Part shown: piece by piece, positions 1 to 10,478 of the stretch | Numbering within the stretch: position 1 is the stretch's first letter | Layout of the letters: each line of letters starts with the position of its first letter | Made by a program: the position numbers and the translations under genes | Notes under the pieces: generated by a model | The model's database searches: none | Told to the model about the DNA's origin: nothing | Seen by the model: only the letters and a program-made list of their open reading frames with translations | Assembly (NCBI GenBank): GCA_027923505.1 | Contig: BROI01000006.1 | Location: forward strand, 620,001 to 684,000 | From: Mayamaea pseudoterrestris | Taxonomy: Eukaryota > Bacillariophyta > Bacillariophyceae > Sellaphorales > Sellaphoraceae | Direction of reading: 5' to 3' | Length of the DNA stretch: 64,000 nucleotides

Positions 1-1580
1 GTTGCTGCACATCCTATCGGTACGAGTGGTTGCTGGCGAAACTAAGAATTAGAGATACAAGAATGCGATTGGTGAGAAAGGAAAGAAAACAAATGTGACA
101 CGCAAATTGCCGTTCATAACGAAGAAACTGCAGGCTCACAAAGCCCTTTGACCGATAAGCCAGTCTTATCGTTCTCCAAGCATCGTTGTCATTTTTCTTC
201 ATACCTTTCTATACATCTTTTCCTCGTTTGTCTCGACTTTTCGTAGCGTTGGCGGCGGTGCTGCTGCGCCGCTTCCATAGAAAGGATCGCTATTGGACTC
301 GCAGTATGCGCGCGGAGCTGGAGACAATATCCCTCGACTGCTGTGCGCTGACCCCATGATATGATTGCAAAGTAGCTTGTTCAAAGACGAGCTGGCTGCC
401 AGTTTTATCGCCCTCAACGAACACGATCAAAGCAAGCGAATGTGAATGAGTCGACGGATCGTCGTCGAAACTAAACGTCACAGCGGTTCTGATATTTTCG
501 CGCCCATTTTGAAGTGCGATCTTGGTGCCGCGACGGCGCGAAAACGGACGCGCGCCATGCGCCCATTTCCATAGCATGCAACGCCAACCGCAGCAAGTCT
601 CGCCACTTTAAAGTGGCTGCCAACGCCCAAATTGTGGACCACCAACGACGGCTTGGCGACTCTCATCGTGCACTGCGTGCCAAAATGACTGATACTACTT
701 GTCCGTCGATGAGGACAAGATTCATTATTCAAGTCATAAGCAAGCGACCGCCAACTGCGCCGACTGTAATCGCGTGCAACAACGACTTGATCTTGTTTAC
801 ACGTTAACCATCAAGCTGCGAGTTGCATTTATTTGTAAACGAAACGATATTTGACGAGTCAATCAGACTGACTGGCAAGAAAGATCTCTTCAAACGACTC
901 TGGCAATCGTACTGCCTTCAGAACAGCAATTTCCGACTTGTAAACGTTTGCGCTTTAACATGCCACCTTTGGAGCGATTCCCCTCAACTCTTGACACGTC
1001 AAGCTTTCTTTCCGTAGTTGACAGCCAGAGCCACTCGAGCAAGTCTTGCCATGAAACATTTACACGCATAGATCTTCGGAAAGTTGCAGTGCATGCTCAT
1101 CGAGACTTGGTGTGCAAGACTAATCCACTGCTTGAAACACGGTCGACTCAACATACGTCTGAAAAGGAACAGGACACCAACATGGATTGGGTAGACTTGT
1201 TTACGACGTGGTGCTCCTGTCGACCAATGTCGGAACGTCCGCGCAAGCGATCGGCTGTTGGAAGCACCAAGAATATCATGTATCCAGTGGCTCGATACCC
1301 AGATCGTTTGAACAGTCCACATTTGGTGCAACGCAGACGAAAGAGTATTGAACAGCACCTAATGTTTCGGCCAGTTGTGGAATGAGAAAGTGCGCTTGTG
1401 GAATAGTTCACGGACATTGCGGAGAGCGATGTGGCTTGCGCTTAAGAAACAACGTGAGATCCAAATGTATACTGAGTATAACTTGCTATGATGCGCAAAC
1501 TAATAAATGTAAATTAAATGTCTAGGAATTTGGAGTAGATGGTCACACTGGGTGACCACTGTAGTTTAAGAAGCGGTAGC
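1..1580. other. Gene-poor stretch, no convincing gene
   Basis: No open frame here has a recognisable domain, and the frames present are short and overlap one another on both strands. The longest is about 145 codons at 948-1385 on the plus strand; it has no family signature and no clear splice partner. The stretch lies downstream of the minus-strand dioxygenase gene and may hold its 3' untranslated region and spacer. A perfect 16-bp palindrome at 602-617 is listed separately. A poorly conserved exon of a gene reaching in from the left cannot be excluded. Confidence 0.5.
602..617. repeat. Perfect 16-bp palindrome
   Basis: The sequence GCCACTTTAAAGTGGC equals its own reverse complement. It lies in otherwise featureless DNA, and nothing next to it suggests a transposon end or a terminator. 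Confidence 0.6.
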
Positions 1581-3065
1581 TTATGCGCTGATTGCGCCGG
1601 CAGTGGCTCGCATTTCATTCTTCATTTCCTCTTCACCTTCCCATCCTTCAAACCACGCAACACCATGCTTTCGTGTGCCATCAAACACGTTGCGTCCGTG
1701 CATGCACTTGTAGTTGTCGAGCAATACAACATCGCCGTGCCTCATCTTGATGAAGCGAACATTCTTCATGGTAACTTCGTCAAGGTGCTTGAGCTGCTCG
1801 TCCGTCAATTCACCGTCGTCGCCAAAGAACATGTCAGACTTGTTGATTTGTGATGCACCATCCTCGAATCGCTCGGCGCCGTATCTGCAATCAAATTAAA
1901 TTAGCAAGATTAACAACGGAACACGCTATGCCATGCCATCATCGCATGGTTATACTCACATTGCTTCACGATCCTTTCGCAGCTTGCTCGAATGCGAATG
2001 TACATTGCAGAACCACGTTGGATCTCCAGTGACAGGATGAACGACAATTGGGGGTTGGCTCGGCGCTCTGGCCTGCAGCATGCGCGTATTGTCGTAACCT
2101 CGCTCACCCCACAGCAGCTCCACGTCAAAATCCACCTTGGCGTTGATTGCCGCCGAAACTATTCCCTTGACGGCGCCCATGACTGGTTCCTGCATAAAGT
2201 CTGGTAGATTGTCGACCCATCCGAAAAAGGGCAGCTCCATGACGCTGTAGCGAATCTGTCGATTGTACAAGTCTTCCACCAAATCGGAATCCAAGTCGCG
2301 AAACATGCGTCGACCATCGGCCAGCAAAAACTCGCCACCCTCCTCGGCGGGCTTGAAGCAGACAAAGGCGGCAGCCCGGGGAGCTCGCGTGCCGACGAAT
2401 TCATTGTGCATGCCTGTATGATATTAAAGCGAATGGAATAAGTTGGATGATGGATAGATGCGCCTTACCAAGTCAACTAGCAGCTTCAGCTTTACAAACA
2501 TCAAGCACCACTCACCAATAAAGAAATTCTTGCGACTCTCCTTATTAACAGCTTCATAGACTGGACTATTCTTGCTGCCATCCACCGTCGGCCGCGCGCT
2601 CACACTATGTAATGGATCCAAACAAACCTTCATGCCAAGGGCCTTGTAAAAATCTTGAAAGCCTGGTTGCGTCTTCATTAGTTCAAAGTCACGAAAGACC
2701 ACGGCTCCATGCTGTTGCATCATGCGCTTGAGTGTCATGGCGTTGCTACGAACGTATTCCAACTGACTGGCGGAGTCGTCGCCAAGCCCAAGGTTCTTGG
2801 CGGATATTTCGGGAGCAAACTCTGGAATCTCTTGTTGGCGGAGCTCCTGCTGCAGCTTGCGAATGTTTGAAATCTTTTCACCCCACTGCGTGAGCGGACT
2901 GAGTGGAGGTGGTGATGCATCAACGACGGAGGATGGAGCAGCAGTGGTGGAAGATGCGAGAAACGTAGAGGAGGTTGCAATCGTCGACCGCGCTCCTAGC
3001 CGTGGGGCAAAGGAGGAGACGCACGCGGCGCTTGCCGCAATAAGAGCCAGTGATCGAAGTAGCAT
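1581..3065 (-). CDS. TauD/TfdA-family Fe(II)/2-oxoglutarate dioxygenase, probably plastid-targeted
   Basis: Three exons on the minus strand, 2516-3065, 1960-2413 and 1581-1884, join in frame across GTGAGT...AG introns to give 435 residues. The core is a clavaminate-synthase/TauD-like fold. The iron ligands fit H-x-E at His186 and Glu188 (in MHNEF) and a distal His near 397 (in CMHGR), followed by an Arg (GTRKHG) that would hold 2-oxoglutarate. The N-terminus is a hydrophobic signal peptide (MLLRSLALIAASAACVSS) followed directly by Phe-Ala-Pro, the diatom plastid-import pattern, and then a Ser/Thr/Ala-rich transit-like stretch. The substrate cannot be read from sequence. The gene is divergent from the DPF/NPF gene at 3594, and a 10-bp inverted repeat lies between them. 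Family call is firm; plastid location is inferred from the presequence. Confidence 0.85.
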
Positions 3066-3194
3066 GGTGTACTGTTGCTGCTGGATATTTGTATTTTACA
3101 AGAGCTGTTTGACGACGCCACCGAGTCGTTCTCTTTTGATCATGCAGGAGGACGAGCGAGCGTCGCGCGCAATCTCCAACTTCAAGCTCGCGAA

Positions 3195-3222
3195 GGAATG
3201 AGTCACGAATGAGACTCATTCC
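3195..3222. promoter_or_regulatory. 10-bp inverted repeat upstream of the dioxygenase gene
   Basis: Perfect arms GGAATGAGTC and GACTCATTCC are separated by 8 bp. The left arm plus the next base contains TGAGTCA, the classic AP-1/bZIP core. It sits about 130 bp upstream of the dioxygenase ATG in a divergent promoter region, so a regulatory role is plausible but inferred. Confidence 0.35.
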
Positions 3223-3593
3223 GTCTTAGGGTTGAAGGTTAATGACTGCCGCGACGGACAGGCGCGCGTGCGAAAGGTCATTGCGCCCAACTTGGCCATG
3301 ACCTTGAAACGCAAGAGCAAAGAGCAAGCCAGGGACTCGAGAGTGTGAGCATTCTGTAGTCCTCATTAGAGACTATCAAGCAAGTGAACCAGTTTCTAAA
3401 AGGAAATAGTGTTGGACAGTTTGCAGAAATTTCTTGTTGCCGTCGAACGAATCGAATCAGTGATTTGCCGAGGAGTGAGTTCTGAGGTTTTACAATCGAA
3501 TCGGAACCGGCGCACCATCGGATTGATTTACGTTCATCATTTGCTCAACACGACCATTAAAGTACTCATTTTAGAATACTACACAATACAACC

Positions 3594-4871
3594 ATGACGG
3601 ACATTGATGCTGTCAATGAGCGACTCAACAATCTCGTGAGCCTGCTGCAAGCCGTCGGCATTAGCGATGTCAGCAAGGATGACATGGCGCGCGTCAGTCA
3701 AAGCCTTACCAATGGCAGTCAATTGAACGAAGCTCAGATTGAGCAACTCATTCGCAAGCTTCAAGGGGCCAACGGATCAGCCCCGCAGGTGATTGCAGCT
3801 TTGGAGGCGCATGCTCATTCTGGAAACAATGGAAGAAGTGCAGCAACATCAAGCAGCAGCAATCGTCACGCACGAGCTGCTCCTCCACCGCCACCGGAAC
3901 CAGAGGAGGAAGAGGAAGACTCGGATTCCTTTGACGAGGATGCCGACTATCCAATGGTCGGCCATGGTGTCAGTGACGACATGAGCGTCATGTCCGACTT
4001 AACAACACCAACGGTTGTGTCAAGCCTTCACATTCCAGAAGAGGAGCACTATCGCGAAGGATCACTCCCACCCATGATGATTGGAGGTGACGGCAATCTT
4101 CCATCCATGATGATTGCTCCGCCCAAGCGCAAAAACTTGGTGCAGCCGCAGCGCGCCGGAGCACTGGCTCCGCCTCCCGCCCGACGACCAACCAGTCGAC
4201 CGGATCGCGGCGGAGCCGCCAGCGCTAGACTCAAGAATTATCAAACCACCATGGCAAAGCTGAGTGATCCAGTTCCGAAAAAGAGTGGCGTCAAAAAGTC
4301 GTCCACTGCCGCCGCCGCCAATAGTGCAACGTCACCCAATGTATCCGCGCCAAAGAAAAAGGCGGCACCCAAAAAGAAGACGGATGAAAACTTTTCAGAC
4401 TTGGCAGCATCCAGAGGAGGCAACGATGTTGGTAATAATGGTGGTTGGGGCAGTGCGCCGGCTACTGCCAACCAAAAGTCGCCACGGCAAGCTCCTAAAA
4501 AGAAGGTTTCTAGTGGTGGTGCCGGAAAGACTCCCATTGATGACGATGGTTTCCTCGTGGGCGACGGGTTTGATCCGTTTGATACTGCAGCAAATCCATT
4601 CAAAAGCAGCGCCGGCGATTTGGAGTTTGGTATGGCAAGCAGTGACCCGTTTCGAGCTGATTTTGATGCGTTTGGTTCCTTCAACATGTCACAGCCAGCC
4701 AGACCGTCGCAAGCTGGTCCAGCAGCAGCGGCCAAGCCTCGCGTCAAGAAACCTGTAGCCGCGCAAGCAGCAACAGCAGCAGCGCCTGGGCTGCAGCGCA
4801 AAGCACCCGCCACTGCCAAGAATGTCGAAGGACGGCCTCGGCGTGCGCGACGGGCTAGCGCCATATCATAG
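3594..4871 (+). CDS. Low-complexity protein with DPF and NPF motifs, possibly endocytic adaptor-like
   Basis: Intronless, 425 residues, with ATG in a good context (accATGac). Residues 1-65 may form two or three short helices. The rest is disordered: an acidic block around residues 100-125 (run of EEEEED), then Pro/Arg-rich and Lys/Ala-rich stretches with several PKKK-type basic patches, and a strongly basic tail (RPRRARRAS). Residues about 320-370 contain FDPFD, NPF, SDPF and FDAF in close succession. DPF and NPF are known ligands of the AP-2 appendage and of EH domains, so a clathrin-adaptor role is possible. No folded ENTH/ANTH or other adaptor domain is visible, so function is inference. 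A candidate poly(A) signal (AATAAA) follows near 4962. Confidence 0.7.
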   Translation: MTDIDAVNERLNNLVSLLQAVGISDVSKDDMARVSQSLTNGSQLNEAQIEQLIRKLQGANGSAPQVIAALEAHAHSGNNGRSAATSSSSNRHARAAPPPPPEPEEEEEDSDSFDEDADYPMVGHGVSDDMSVMSDLTTPTVVSSLHIPEEEHYREGSLPPMMIGGDGNLPSMMIAPPKRKNLVQPQRAGALAPPPARRPTSRPDRGGAASARLKNYQTTMAKLSDPVPKKSGVKKSSTAAAANSATSPNVSAPKKKAAPKKKTDENFSDLAASRGGNDVGNNGGWGSAPATANQKSPRQAPKKKVSSGGAGKTPIDDDGFLVGDGFDPFDTAANPFKSSAGDLEFGMASSDPFRADFDAFGSFNMSQPARPSQAGPAAAAKPRVKKPVAAQAATAAAPGLQRKAPATAKNVEGRPRRARRASAIS

Positions 4872-6313
4872 AGATTGTTCAAACGAATAAGATACGTAAC
4901 TAACAATTGACACGTACATCCGCGAGCAACTATTGCAAACACAAAGGTCCACTGCTGGCTGAATAAATAGGACAAGTTTACTTACAATAGACTACAAAAG
5001 TCGAATTATTTTACTATGTGCTATGTACACTTCATCAGGTATCATACCGCTAGCGCGACTGCAATTCCATAGAGCGCACGTAAGAGAACTAGTGACAAGG
5101 TTTGTCTGTATCTATATTATAAAGCAACTAGTATGTAACATTACTAGTTAAGAGCATGGTCGAAGCAATGACAACTTTGATGGCAGCGGGGATTGCCTAA
5201 ACAATGAGCTGCTACACAAACAATAATCATGCCAACATGAGGGGCAATAATCAATTATGAAGCATTTTGGCAGGTGGCACGTTCGTACTTGGTGGATGTC
5301 ACTTCAATATGTGTTTCAAATGTCCGAGTCATTGTCTAAAACAAAAAATGTCATTGGCCGTATCATCACCTGCAGTTCATGTCCCGGTGCTTCCAGAATC
5401 GCTCGGATTCGTGGTCAAGCGAATGAGGCTGTACAAAATGAGACGCCAGAATGCTTAACTTCCTCGCGAACTTGGTGAGGGCAATACCGAACATGTCGCC
5501 ACGTAAGGGACGGAGGTGGAGCTACAAGCAGATGGATCATTCCGAAAACATTCGAGTTCGGATTGTTAGCCAATGAAACTTGGAAATTGTTCAACTTGTT
5601 ATTGAAAGGGCGATTAGATATTGCGGAACACCTTGCAGTCAGCCAATGAGTTTGAAACGATTGCAGGCCACGTCAGTTGAAGGGTGGCATCGACACGACT
5701 ATTGTCGAGGTGGCGCGGCGGCGGCGTAAGTGGAGAAAACGGCAAGCGCCAATTCTTGCGAATGTCGCGGTCCATCTGCGATTGCTTGGTGGCGGTCAAA
5801 CCATTCGAACCGAGAAGATCGGAACCTGATTTCTCGTTCAGAATCACTCTCTCATAGTCGTCCGCTCGCAAAAGTGACGACTAGAACGAGTGAAGCTATA
5901 GGAGAGGAGAGAGCGAAAGGTAAGCATTGCTCGAGCGAGTCGAAAACGAGATTGTCTGCGTTTCATCGTTGCAGCTGGACTCGCTATACGCTGCGAATCT
6001 TGGGAACCAAGAACGGTTCAACGTGAGGGAATGGTGAATAGAGAGGAGCGAGTATGAGATGTATTTGGTCTCGCATGCAACGAAATACTTTGTTATACTT
6101 GTAAAGGTATTCAGTAATGTCGGCACTCGTTCTCGCCTCTCGCACCTCTTCGCCTCCAGCCGTCCACTCTCCTATCCATCGCGCATCGCGCCACCCGGCT
6201 TATGTTCAACCTTTTCATCGACCTTTCATTCTTGCCCTTTCCGCATGCTCTGACATAAACCTATCTCTTCTTGACTCCTTTCTCTACAGACTATATCTTA
6301 CTTACAGAAAATA
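4872..6313. other. Intergenic region, promoter of heat-shock factor 1
   Basis: About 1.4 kb between two plus-strand genes. Short frames at 5257-5478 and 5730-6026 show no family signature and no splice logic. The last 200 bp are pyrimidine-rich (many TCTC and CCTC runs) and probably form the 5' leader of the heat-shock-factor gene. I see no other feature. Confidence 0.5.
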
Positions 6314-7659
6314 ATGTCCGACGCCAACGACTCGGCCCATTCGCTCCCCGGAAGCCCCAATGCCAAGAAACATGCAGCTTCATCCATTGACTCGAATCAT
6401 CTACGGCATTTCCTCGGAGCGCAGCAACATGCACATGGACAACCATCGGAATTGTCGCCAAGCATTGTCGCTCTCCTTCTGCAGCAGCAACAGTTGCAGC
6501 AGCAGCAACAACAACAACAAATTTCTCCGCAGCTCATCGCCCTCATGCAGCGCCAGCAGCAGGAGCAACTCTTGGCTCTCCAGCTCGCTCAAATGCAGCA
6601 GCAGCAACAGCAGCAGCCTCAGCTTGATCGCTTACTGGCTGGTCTATCAGCAGGAGGTACAAATTTCGACATGCTCCTGGCGCAGCAACAAATGCTGCAG
6701 CAGATGCACACTCCGTCGCTGTTGAACAATTCCTATTTGAGTGGAATGAACAATGCAGACTCCATTTCCAATGCGCAGCTATCGGCAGCGAGTGCGCTGA
6801 CGGAAATGCAGGACGTGAAGCCCCAGGCGACAAAGTCGGTATCGTCGTCATCGGCCACCTCCAACGAGGGAGGTGCGGTGCCCAACGGACCTGCCGCAAC
6901 ATCATCTGACGGCGGCGACGAGGAACTGGAGGAGCAAGCCGATGACGGATCCGTGGAAGACTCGCAGGATACCTTTCCGTTCAAACTGTATCGCATGCTC
7001 ATGAACGCCGAAAAGGATGGTCAGGAGCACATTGTTTCGTTCAACACTTCGGGAAAGTGCTTTTCCATCCACAAACCTCGCTTGTTTGTCTCGGAAGTCA
7101 TGCCCAAATACTTTTCCACCTCCAGGACCAGTTCGTTCCAGCGTCAGTTGAATCTCTACGGCTTTAGGAGAGTTGCTGAAGGTTTGTATCTTTTTCTGTT
7201 GCATTCAGAGTGTCATTCTGCATGTTGCTGACCTGCTTCTCACCTCGCTGCACTTCTTTATTTGACGCAGGACCCGACAAGGGAGCTTACTGGCACGAAT
7301 CATTCCTCCGAGGACGCAGATCGCAATGCAAGAACATTCGCCGCAAGAAGCCAACCATCAAGCTTCCGCCTTCTGCCTTTGGCTACTTGCTAAGCGCTGC
7401 CAATGGAGCAGCTGCCATGAACCCCCATGCGTTTTCGGTCCGCCAAATGATTGCAGATGGGCAGCTTTCCGCGGAGCAACGGATCCTGGCGGCGACGCAG
7501 CAAACCAATCCGGCACTGGCAGCCGCGTTGCTGTTGGAGAAGCAGCGGCAGCAGGCAGACTTGCTCAACCAGCTCGTCTTGCGCCAGCATCAGGAGCGTG
7601 AACTGGAACGCCAGCTGTTGGATCAGGCATTGGCAAAGGAACAAAAGCACATTGAGTAA
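6314..7659 (+). CDS. Heat shock factor-type transcription factor (1 of 2)
   Basis: Exons 6314-7181 and 7271-7659 join in frame (phase 1) to give 418 residues. The HSF DNA-binding domain occupies roughly residues 222-325: it starts FPFKLYRML, has the recognition-helix region SSFQRQLNLYGF, and ends after the join at AEG/PDKGAYWHESFLRG. The N-terminal half is Gln-rich with polyQ runs (about residues 50-105); the segment after the domain is also Gln/Leu-rich and could form a short coiled coil for trimerisation. HSFs bind arrays of nGAAn in promoters in the nucleus. Diatoms are known for a large expansion of this family, so a specific heat-shock role should not be assumed. The intron lies inside the DNA-binding domain. 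Confidence 0.92.
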
Positions 7660-8152
7660 CATACAAACTACTCTACATTGATGTCATGAACACCACGATA
7701 CACCCACAAGCCTGCTTCACTTTTGTTGCAGTCAACAATACACACAAAGGAGGCTTTGCTCTCACACACTTGCTCACTCACACAAATGAGCAGCCCCGCA
7801 GCTTCAAGACGTTGGTCAAGCTATTGTAAATATTGCAATGTATAGCAAAACCTTGTTGCGTCTGAATGCAATGACTACTGGGTAGGGTATGGTGTAACTC
7901 CTACTCCTTGCATGCACGCGTAGTACGAATTAGGTTGAGTCCTAGTAAGACGCAAAATAGTCGTACCGGTACAGAGACCGAAACGGATCGTTTTGTGACC
8001 GCCGATTTGATGACAATGATGTAATCGCCGTCACGAACAACTACAGTACTGGTTTCGTAGCAACGATGAAAACTTCAATGTGACTTTTTAATGAAGGTTT
8101 CACTTTGTCACATCAAAGCTGAAGCAAGTGTGTCGTGAGAGGAGAGTGCAGG
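7660..8152. other. Intergenic spacer
   Basis: Contains the 3' untranslated region of the heat-shock-factor gene and the promoter of the sulfotransferase-like gene. It carries a 10-bp palindrome GTACCGGTAC at 7963-7972, one of several TACCGGTA sites in the window. No gene seen. Confidence 0.5.
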
Positions 8153-9328
8153 ATGCTTCGACGACCCAGATGCAATCTTGAAACCTTTCTCGCCTTGTGC
8201 TCGCTTCCGATTTTCTATGTACTTTTTGCTCAACTGCATCTTATGCTGCTACAAGGTCCCTTGGCAACATCACGCACGCAAGTAAAGAATAATGACTTAC
8301 CAATATTTGTACGTCTCATTAATGACACTGACGTTTCGGAGTGCACTCATCACCAATGCATTCAAAAGCTTGCAGCCAACCTTTCTCGAACATGGAAGCA
8401 ACGATCCTTTTCAACATGGAAGGATTCGCATTCATCGGCGTTAAACACTTGCATGCTCGTCAAGGTCCCAAAGTCTGCTAGTAGTACAGTAGCTGGAATG
8501 ATGCTCCGTTTGGGACGTGCCTTCAACTGCAGCGTCTCTTGGCAACATGGAAGCGCGAGAGAAAAGTTATCTAATGTTACTGCAAAACCATTGATACTCT
8601 TGGCGCCGATTCGAATGCCGGAAACGCGAGCGCTGTCGCATGTATACTTTCACAAGGTTACCTTTCATGCGGCACCTTCGCAGGCGAATGCGCGCAGTAA
8701 AACGCCAGGAGACTCCTTTGTCAAGACGCAGCTGGAACAAATGCCAGCAAACTTTATTACCGACTACACGCGCATCAACAATGACATTGAGCTTGCCACA
8801 GATATGGGCGAGCTGCAGACTGTGGTGCAAGACATTATAAACACCTACGACTTTTTGTTTGTCGTGGAGCGCATGGATGAAAGCTTGATTGTGCTTGCGT
8901 GGATCTTGAACGTACCAGTCACGACGCTGCTGACCTTTTCATCCAAGCAAGGCGATAGCTGGTACTTGGTGGGCGGCGCGAATCGACCGAAATGCGTGCG
9001 TTTGGTGAAGCCGGTGCTGACGCCAGCAGTTCGGTCGCGCTTGGAGTCGCCGCAATGGAGGAGACGCAACTTTGCAGACTTGTTGCTGTATGCCGCGGCG
9101 AACAATTCGCTTGACGAGACGATTGATGCAATAGGACGGGACATTGTGGCAAAGCGAGTGGAGCAGTTACAGGAGTACAAGGCGCGTTTACAATCATCGT
9201 GCGCAAACACTACACATTTTCCTTGCAGCGACGCCGGCCAGCCGCAGTTGGAACTATCTCGCGTGGCATGCATTGAGCGTGACTTTGGATGTGGGTACAA
9301 GTGTATTGAAGATCTATTTGATGGTTAA
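8153..9328 (+). CDS. Galactose 3-O-sulfotransferase-like type II membrane protein
   Basis: Intronless, 391 residues from ATG at 8153; the frame extends upstream only through a GTG. A short basic N-terminus and one hydrophobic segment (about residues 10-32) give Golgi type II topology. The PAPS 5'-phosphosulfate loop reads KVPKSASSTVAGMMLRLG (about residues 108-125), and IRMPETRALSHVYF fits the 3'-phosphate site. Later, the segment with VVERMDESLIVLAWIL resembles the 'E.FDESLVLL' block of animal Gal3ST enzymes. It should transfer sulfate from PAPS to a sugar hydroxyl in the secretory pathway; the acceptor is unknown. Several NxS/T glycosylation sites follow the membrane segment. It is convergent with the secreted Ser/Lys-rich gene at 9405. 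Confidence 0.75.
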   Translation: MLRRPRCNLETFLALCSLPIFYVLFAQLHLMLLQGPLATSRTQVKNNDLPIFVRLINDTDVSECTHHQCIQKLAANLSRTWKQRSFSTWKDSHSSALNTCMLVKVPKSASSTVAGMMLRLGRAFNCSVSWQHGSAREKLSNVTAKPLILLAPIRMPETRALSHVYFHKVTFHAAPSQANARSKTPGDSFVKTQLEQMPANFITDYTRINNDIELATDMGELQTVVQDIINTYDFLFVVERMDESLIVLAWILNVPVTTLLTFSSKQGDSWYLVGGANRPKCVRLVKPVLTPAVRSRLESPQWRRRNFADLLLYAAANNSLDETIDAIGRDIVAKRVEQLQEYKARLQSSCANTTHFPCSDAGQPQLELSRVACIERDFGCGYKCIEDLFDG

Positions 9329-9404
9329 CTACTGGTCTAGCTTTTCCCAGCGAAACCCTGTGAAACTTATGTGCAAAGAGCCCCCAAATTATTTTGCCAA
9401 TCGC

Positions 9405-10478
9405 TTAATCGCAATATGATATTTGACTATCGTCGTTCTGAAAACAGGTCAAGCCGGCACAGCACTTTTCATCAGAACTGCATTCAGTTCCTTTGGTCAA
9501 GCAAACAGCTTGCGTCGGTCTTGGTGTGGTCGGAACAACCGGAGGTCGCGTCGGAGCAACTGGTTTGGGTGTTTGGGCAACGGGAGACGGGGTTCGAACG
9601 ACTGGTGATTCAACAATTTGCGCCACCGGAGCCGGTGTGCTGATTACTGGCGATGGTGTTCGGGCGATTGGTGTTGGCGTTCGAGCGATTGGTGATGGTG
9701 TTCGAGCGATTGGAGCCGGCGTAGGAGCGGCGACGCAAATCCCCGACGATGTGACTTCGACGCGTTCCGACGTACCCGGCAATCCCTTGCTGCTAGAACC
9801 CTGGCCCTTTATTCCTTTACTGCTAGCAGACCCCTTGATGCCCTTACTGCTGGCAGACCCTTTGATAGATTTGGAGCCACTTCCGCTTCCGCTGGCAGAT
9901 CCTTCGCCTTTGATGCTCTTCCCCTTGCTGAAAGTTAGCTTGACACCCTTCTTACTGGCGCTATCTGAAAAAGTTTGCTTTATAATTCCTTTGCTGCCGC
10001 CTTTTACTTGTGACTGCTTGGAACTTGCACTACTGCTGCCGCCTTTGGATGCGCCATGATTTGTTGCGCCCGAACCGACGGAAATTCCTTTGCTCTGCTT
10101 TGATGTACCAACTGCTCCAGAGCTACTGCCTTTTACCAGCTTTGATGCGCGTTTGCTGTCTGCCTTGCTACCTGGAGCCTTTTTGTTTGGTATACTGGCT
10201 CCACTGCCTTTTGCACTGCTCCCGTCCGACGCATGTGATCTTTGAAGATTTCGTCGCCCCCTGTCGCAAACCCCAGAGCAACAGTCGTTGGATGAGGAGC
10301 ATGCTTGATCAAGATTTAGGCAAGTTGCGATGTTTCGCGACACTAAATTTCGACCGTCATTTTGCAACCAGTTTGCTTGGCCATCACCGCCTCGCAGTGT
10401 GCCATAAGTGTGTCGCTCGGAGGCTTCAAGCAGCCATGCCATTGACAATAGCAAGGTAACATGACATTGTTTGATCAT
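9405..10478 (-). CDS. Secreted Ser/Lys-rich protein with two knottin-like cysteine clusters (silaffin-like composition)
   Basis: Intronless, 357 residues. I chose ATG at 10478 because it begins a clear signal peptide (MIKQCHVTLLLSMAWLLEA); the frame upstream is unremarkable. The mature protein has three parts. First is a Cys cluster, C-x6-C-x5-CC-x3-C (about residues 52-70). Second is a long Ser/Gly/Lys tract with repeats such as SASSKGIKG and KGSSS (about 75-240). Third is a Pro/Thr tract of PIARTPSP-type repeats ending in a second Cys cluster, C-x6-C-x5-CC-x4-C-x10-C. Ser/Lys-rich secreted proteins of this make-up include diatom silaffins, in which Lys is methylated or polyamine-modified and Ser phosphorylated. 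The Cys spacing resembles inhibitor cystine-knot peptides. Cell-wall or extracellular function is inference. Confidence 0.75.
   Translation of the reverse strand: MIKQCHVTLLLSMAWLLEASERHTYGTLRGGDGQANWLQNDGRNLVSRNIATCLNLDQACSSSNDCCSGVCDRGRRNLQRSHASDGSSAKGSGASIPNKKAPGSKADSKRASKLVKGSSSGAVGTSKQSKGISVGSGATNHGASKGGSSSASSKQSQVKGGSKGIIKQTFSDSASKKGVKLTFSKGKSIKGEGSASGSGSGSKSIKGSASSKGIKGSASSKGIKGQGSSSKGLPGTSERVEVTSSGICVAAPTPAPIARTPSPIARTPTPIARTPSPVISTPAPVAQIVESPVVRTPSPVAQTPKPVAPTRPPVVPTTPRPTQAVCLTKGTECSSDEKCCAGLTCFQNDDSQISYCD

Noticed and set aside
948-1385. Plus-strand frame of 145 codons, possibly a small unknown gene
   Set aside because: No domain, no presequence and an equally long antisense frame (999-1358). 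Chance cannot be excluded.
4241-4975. 244-codon antisense Ala/Gly/Phe-rich frame opposite the DPF/NPF gene
   Set aside because: An antisense by-product of Lys/Ala/Pro-rich coding; no membrane topology or family logic, and the sense frame has a good ATG context.
9643-9760. Tandem direct repeats that at first suggested a minisatellite or CRISPR-like array
   Set aside because: They are the coding repeats for the Pro/Thr tract (PIARTPSP) of the secreted protein; no spacer/repeat structure of a CRISPR array.
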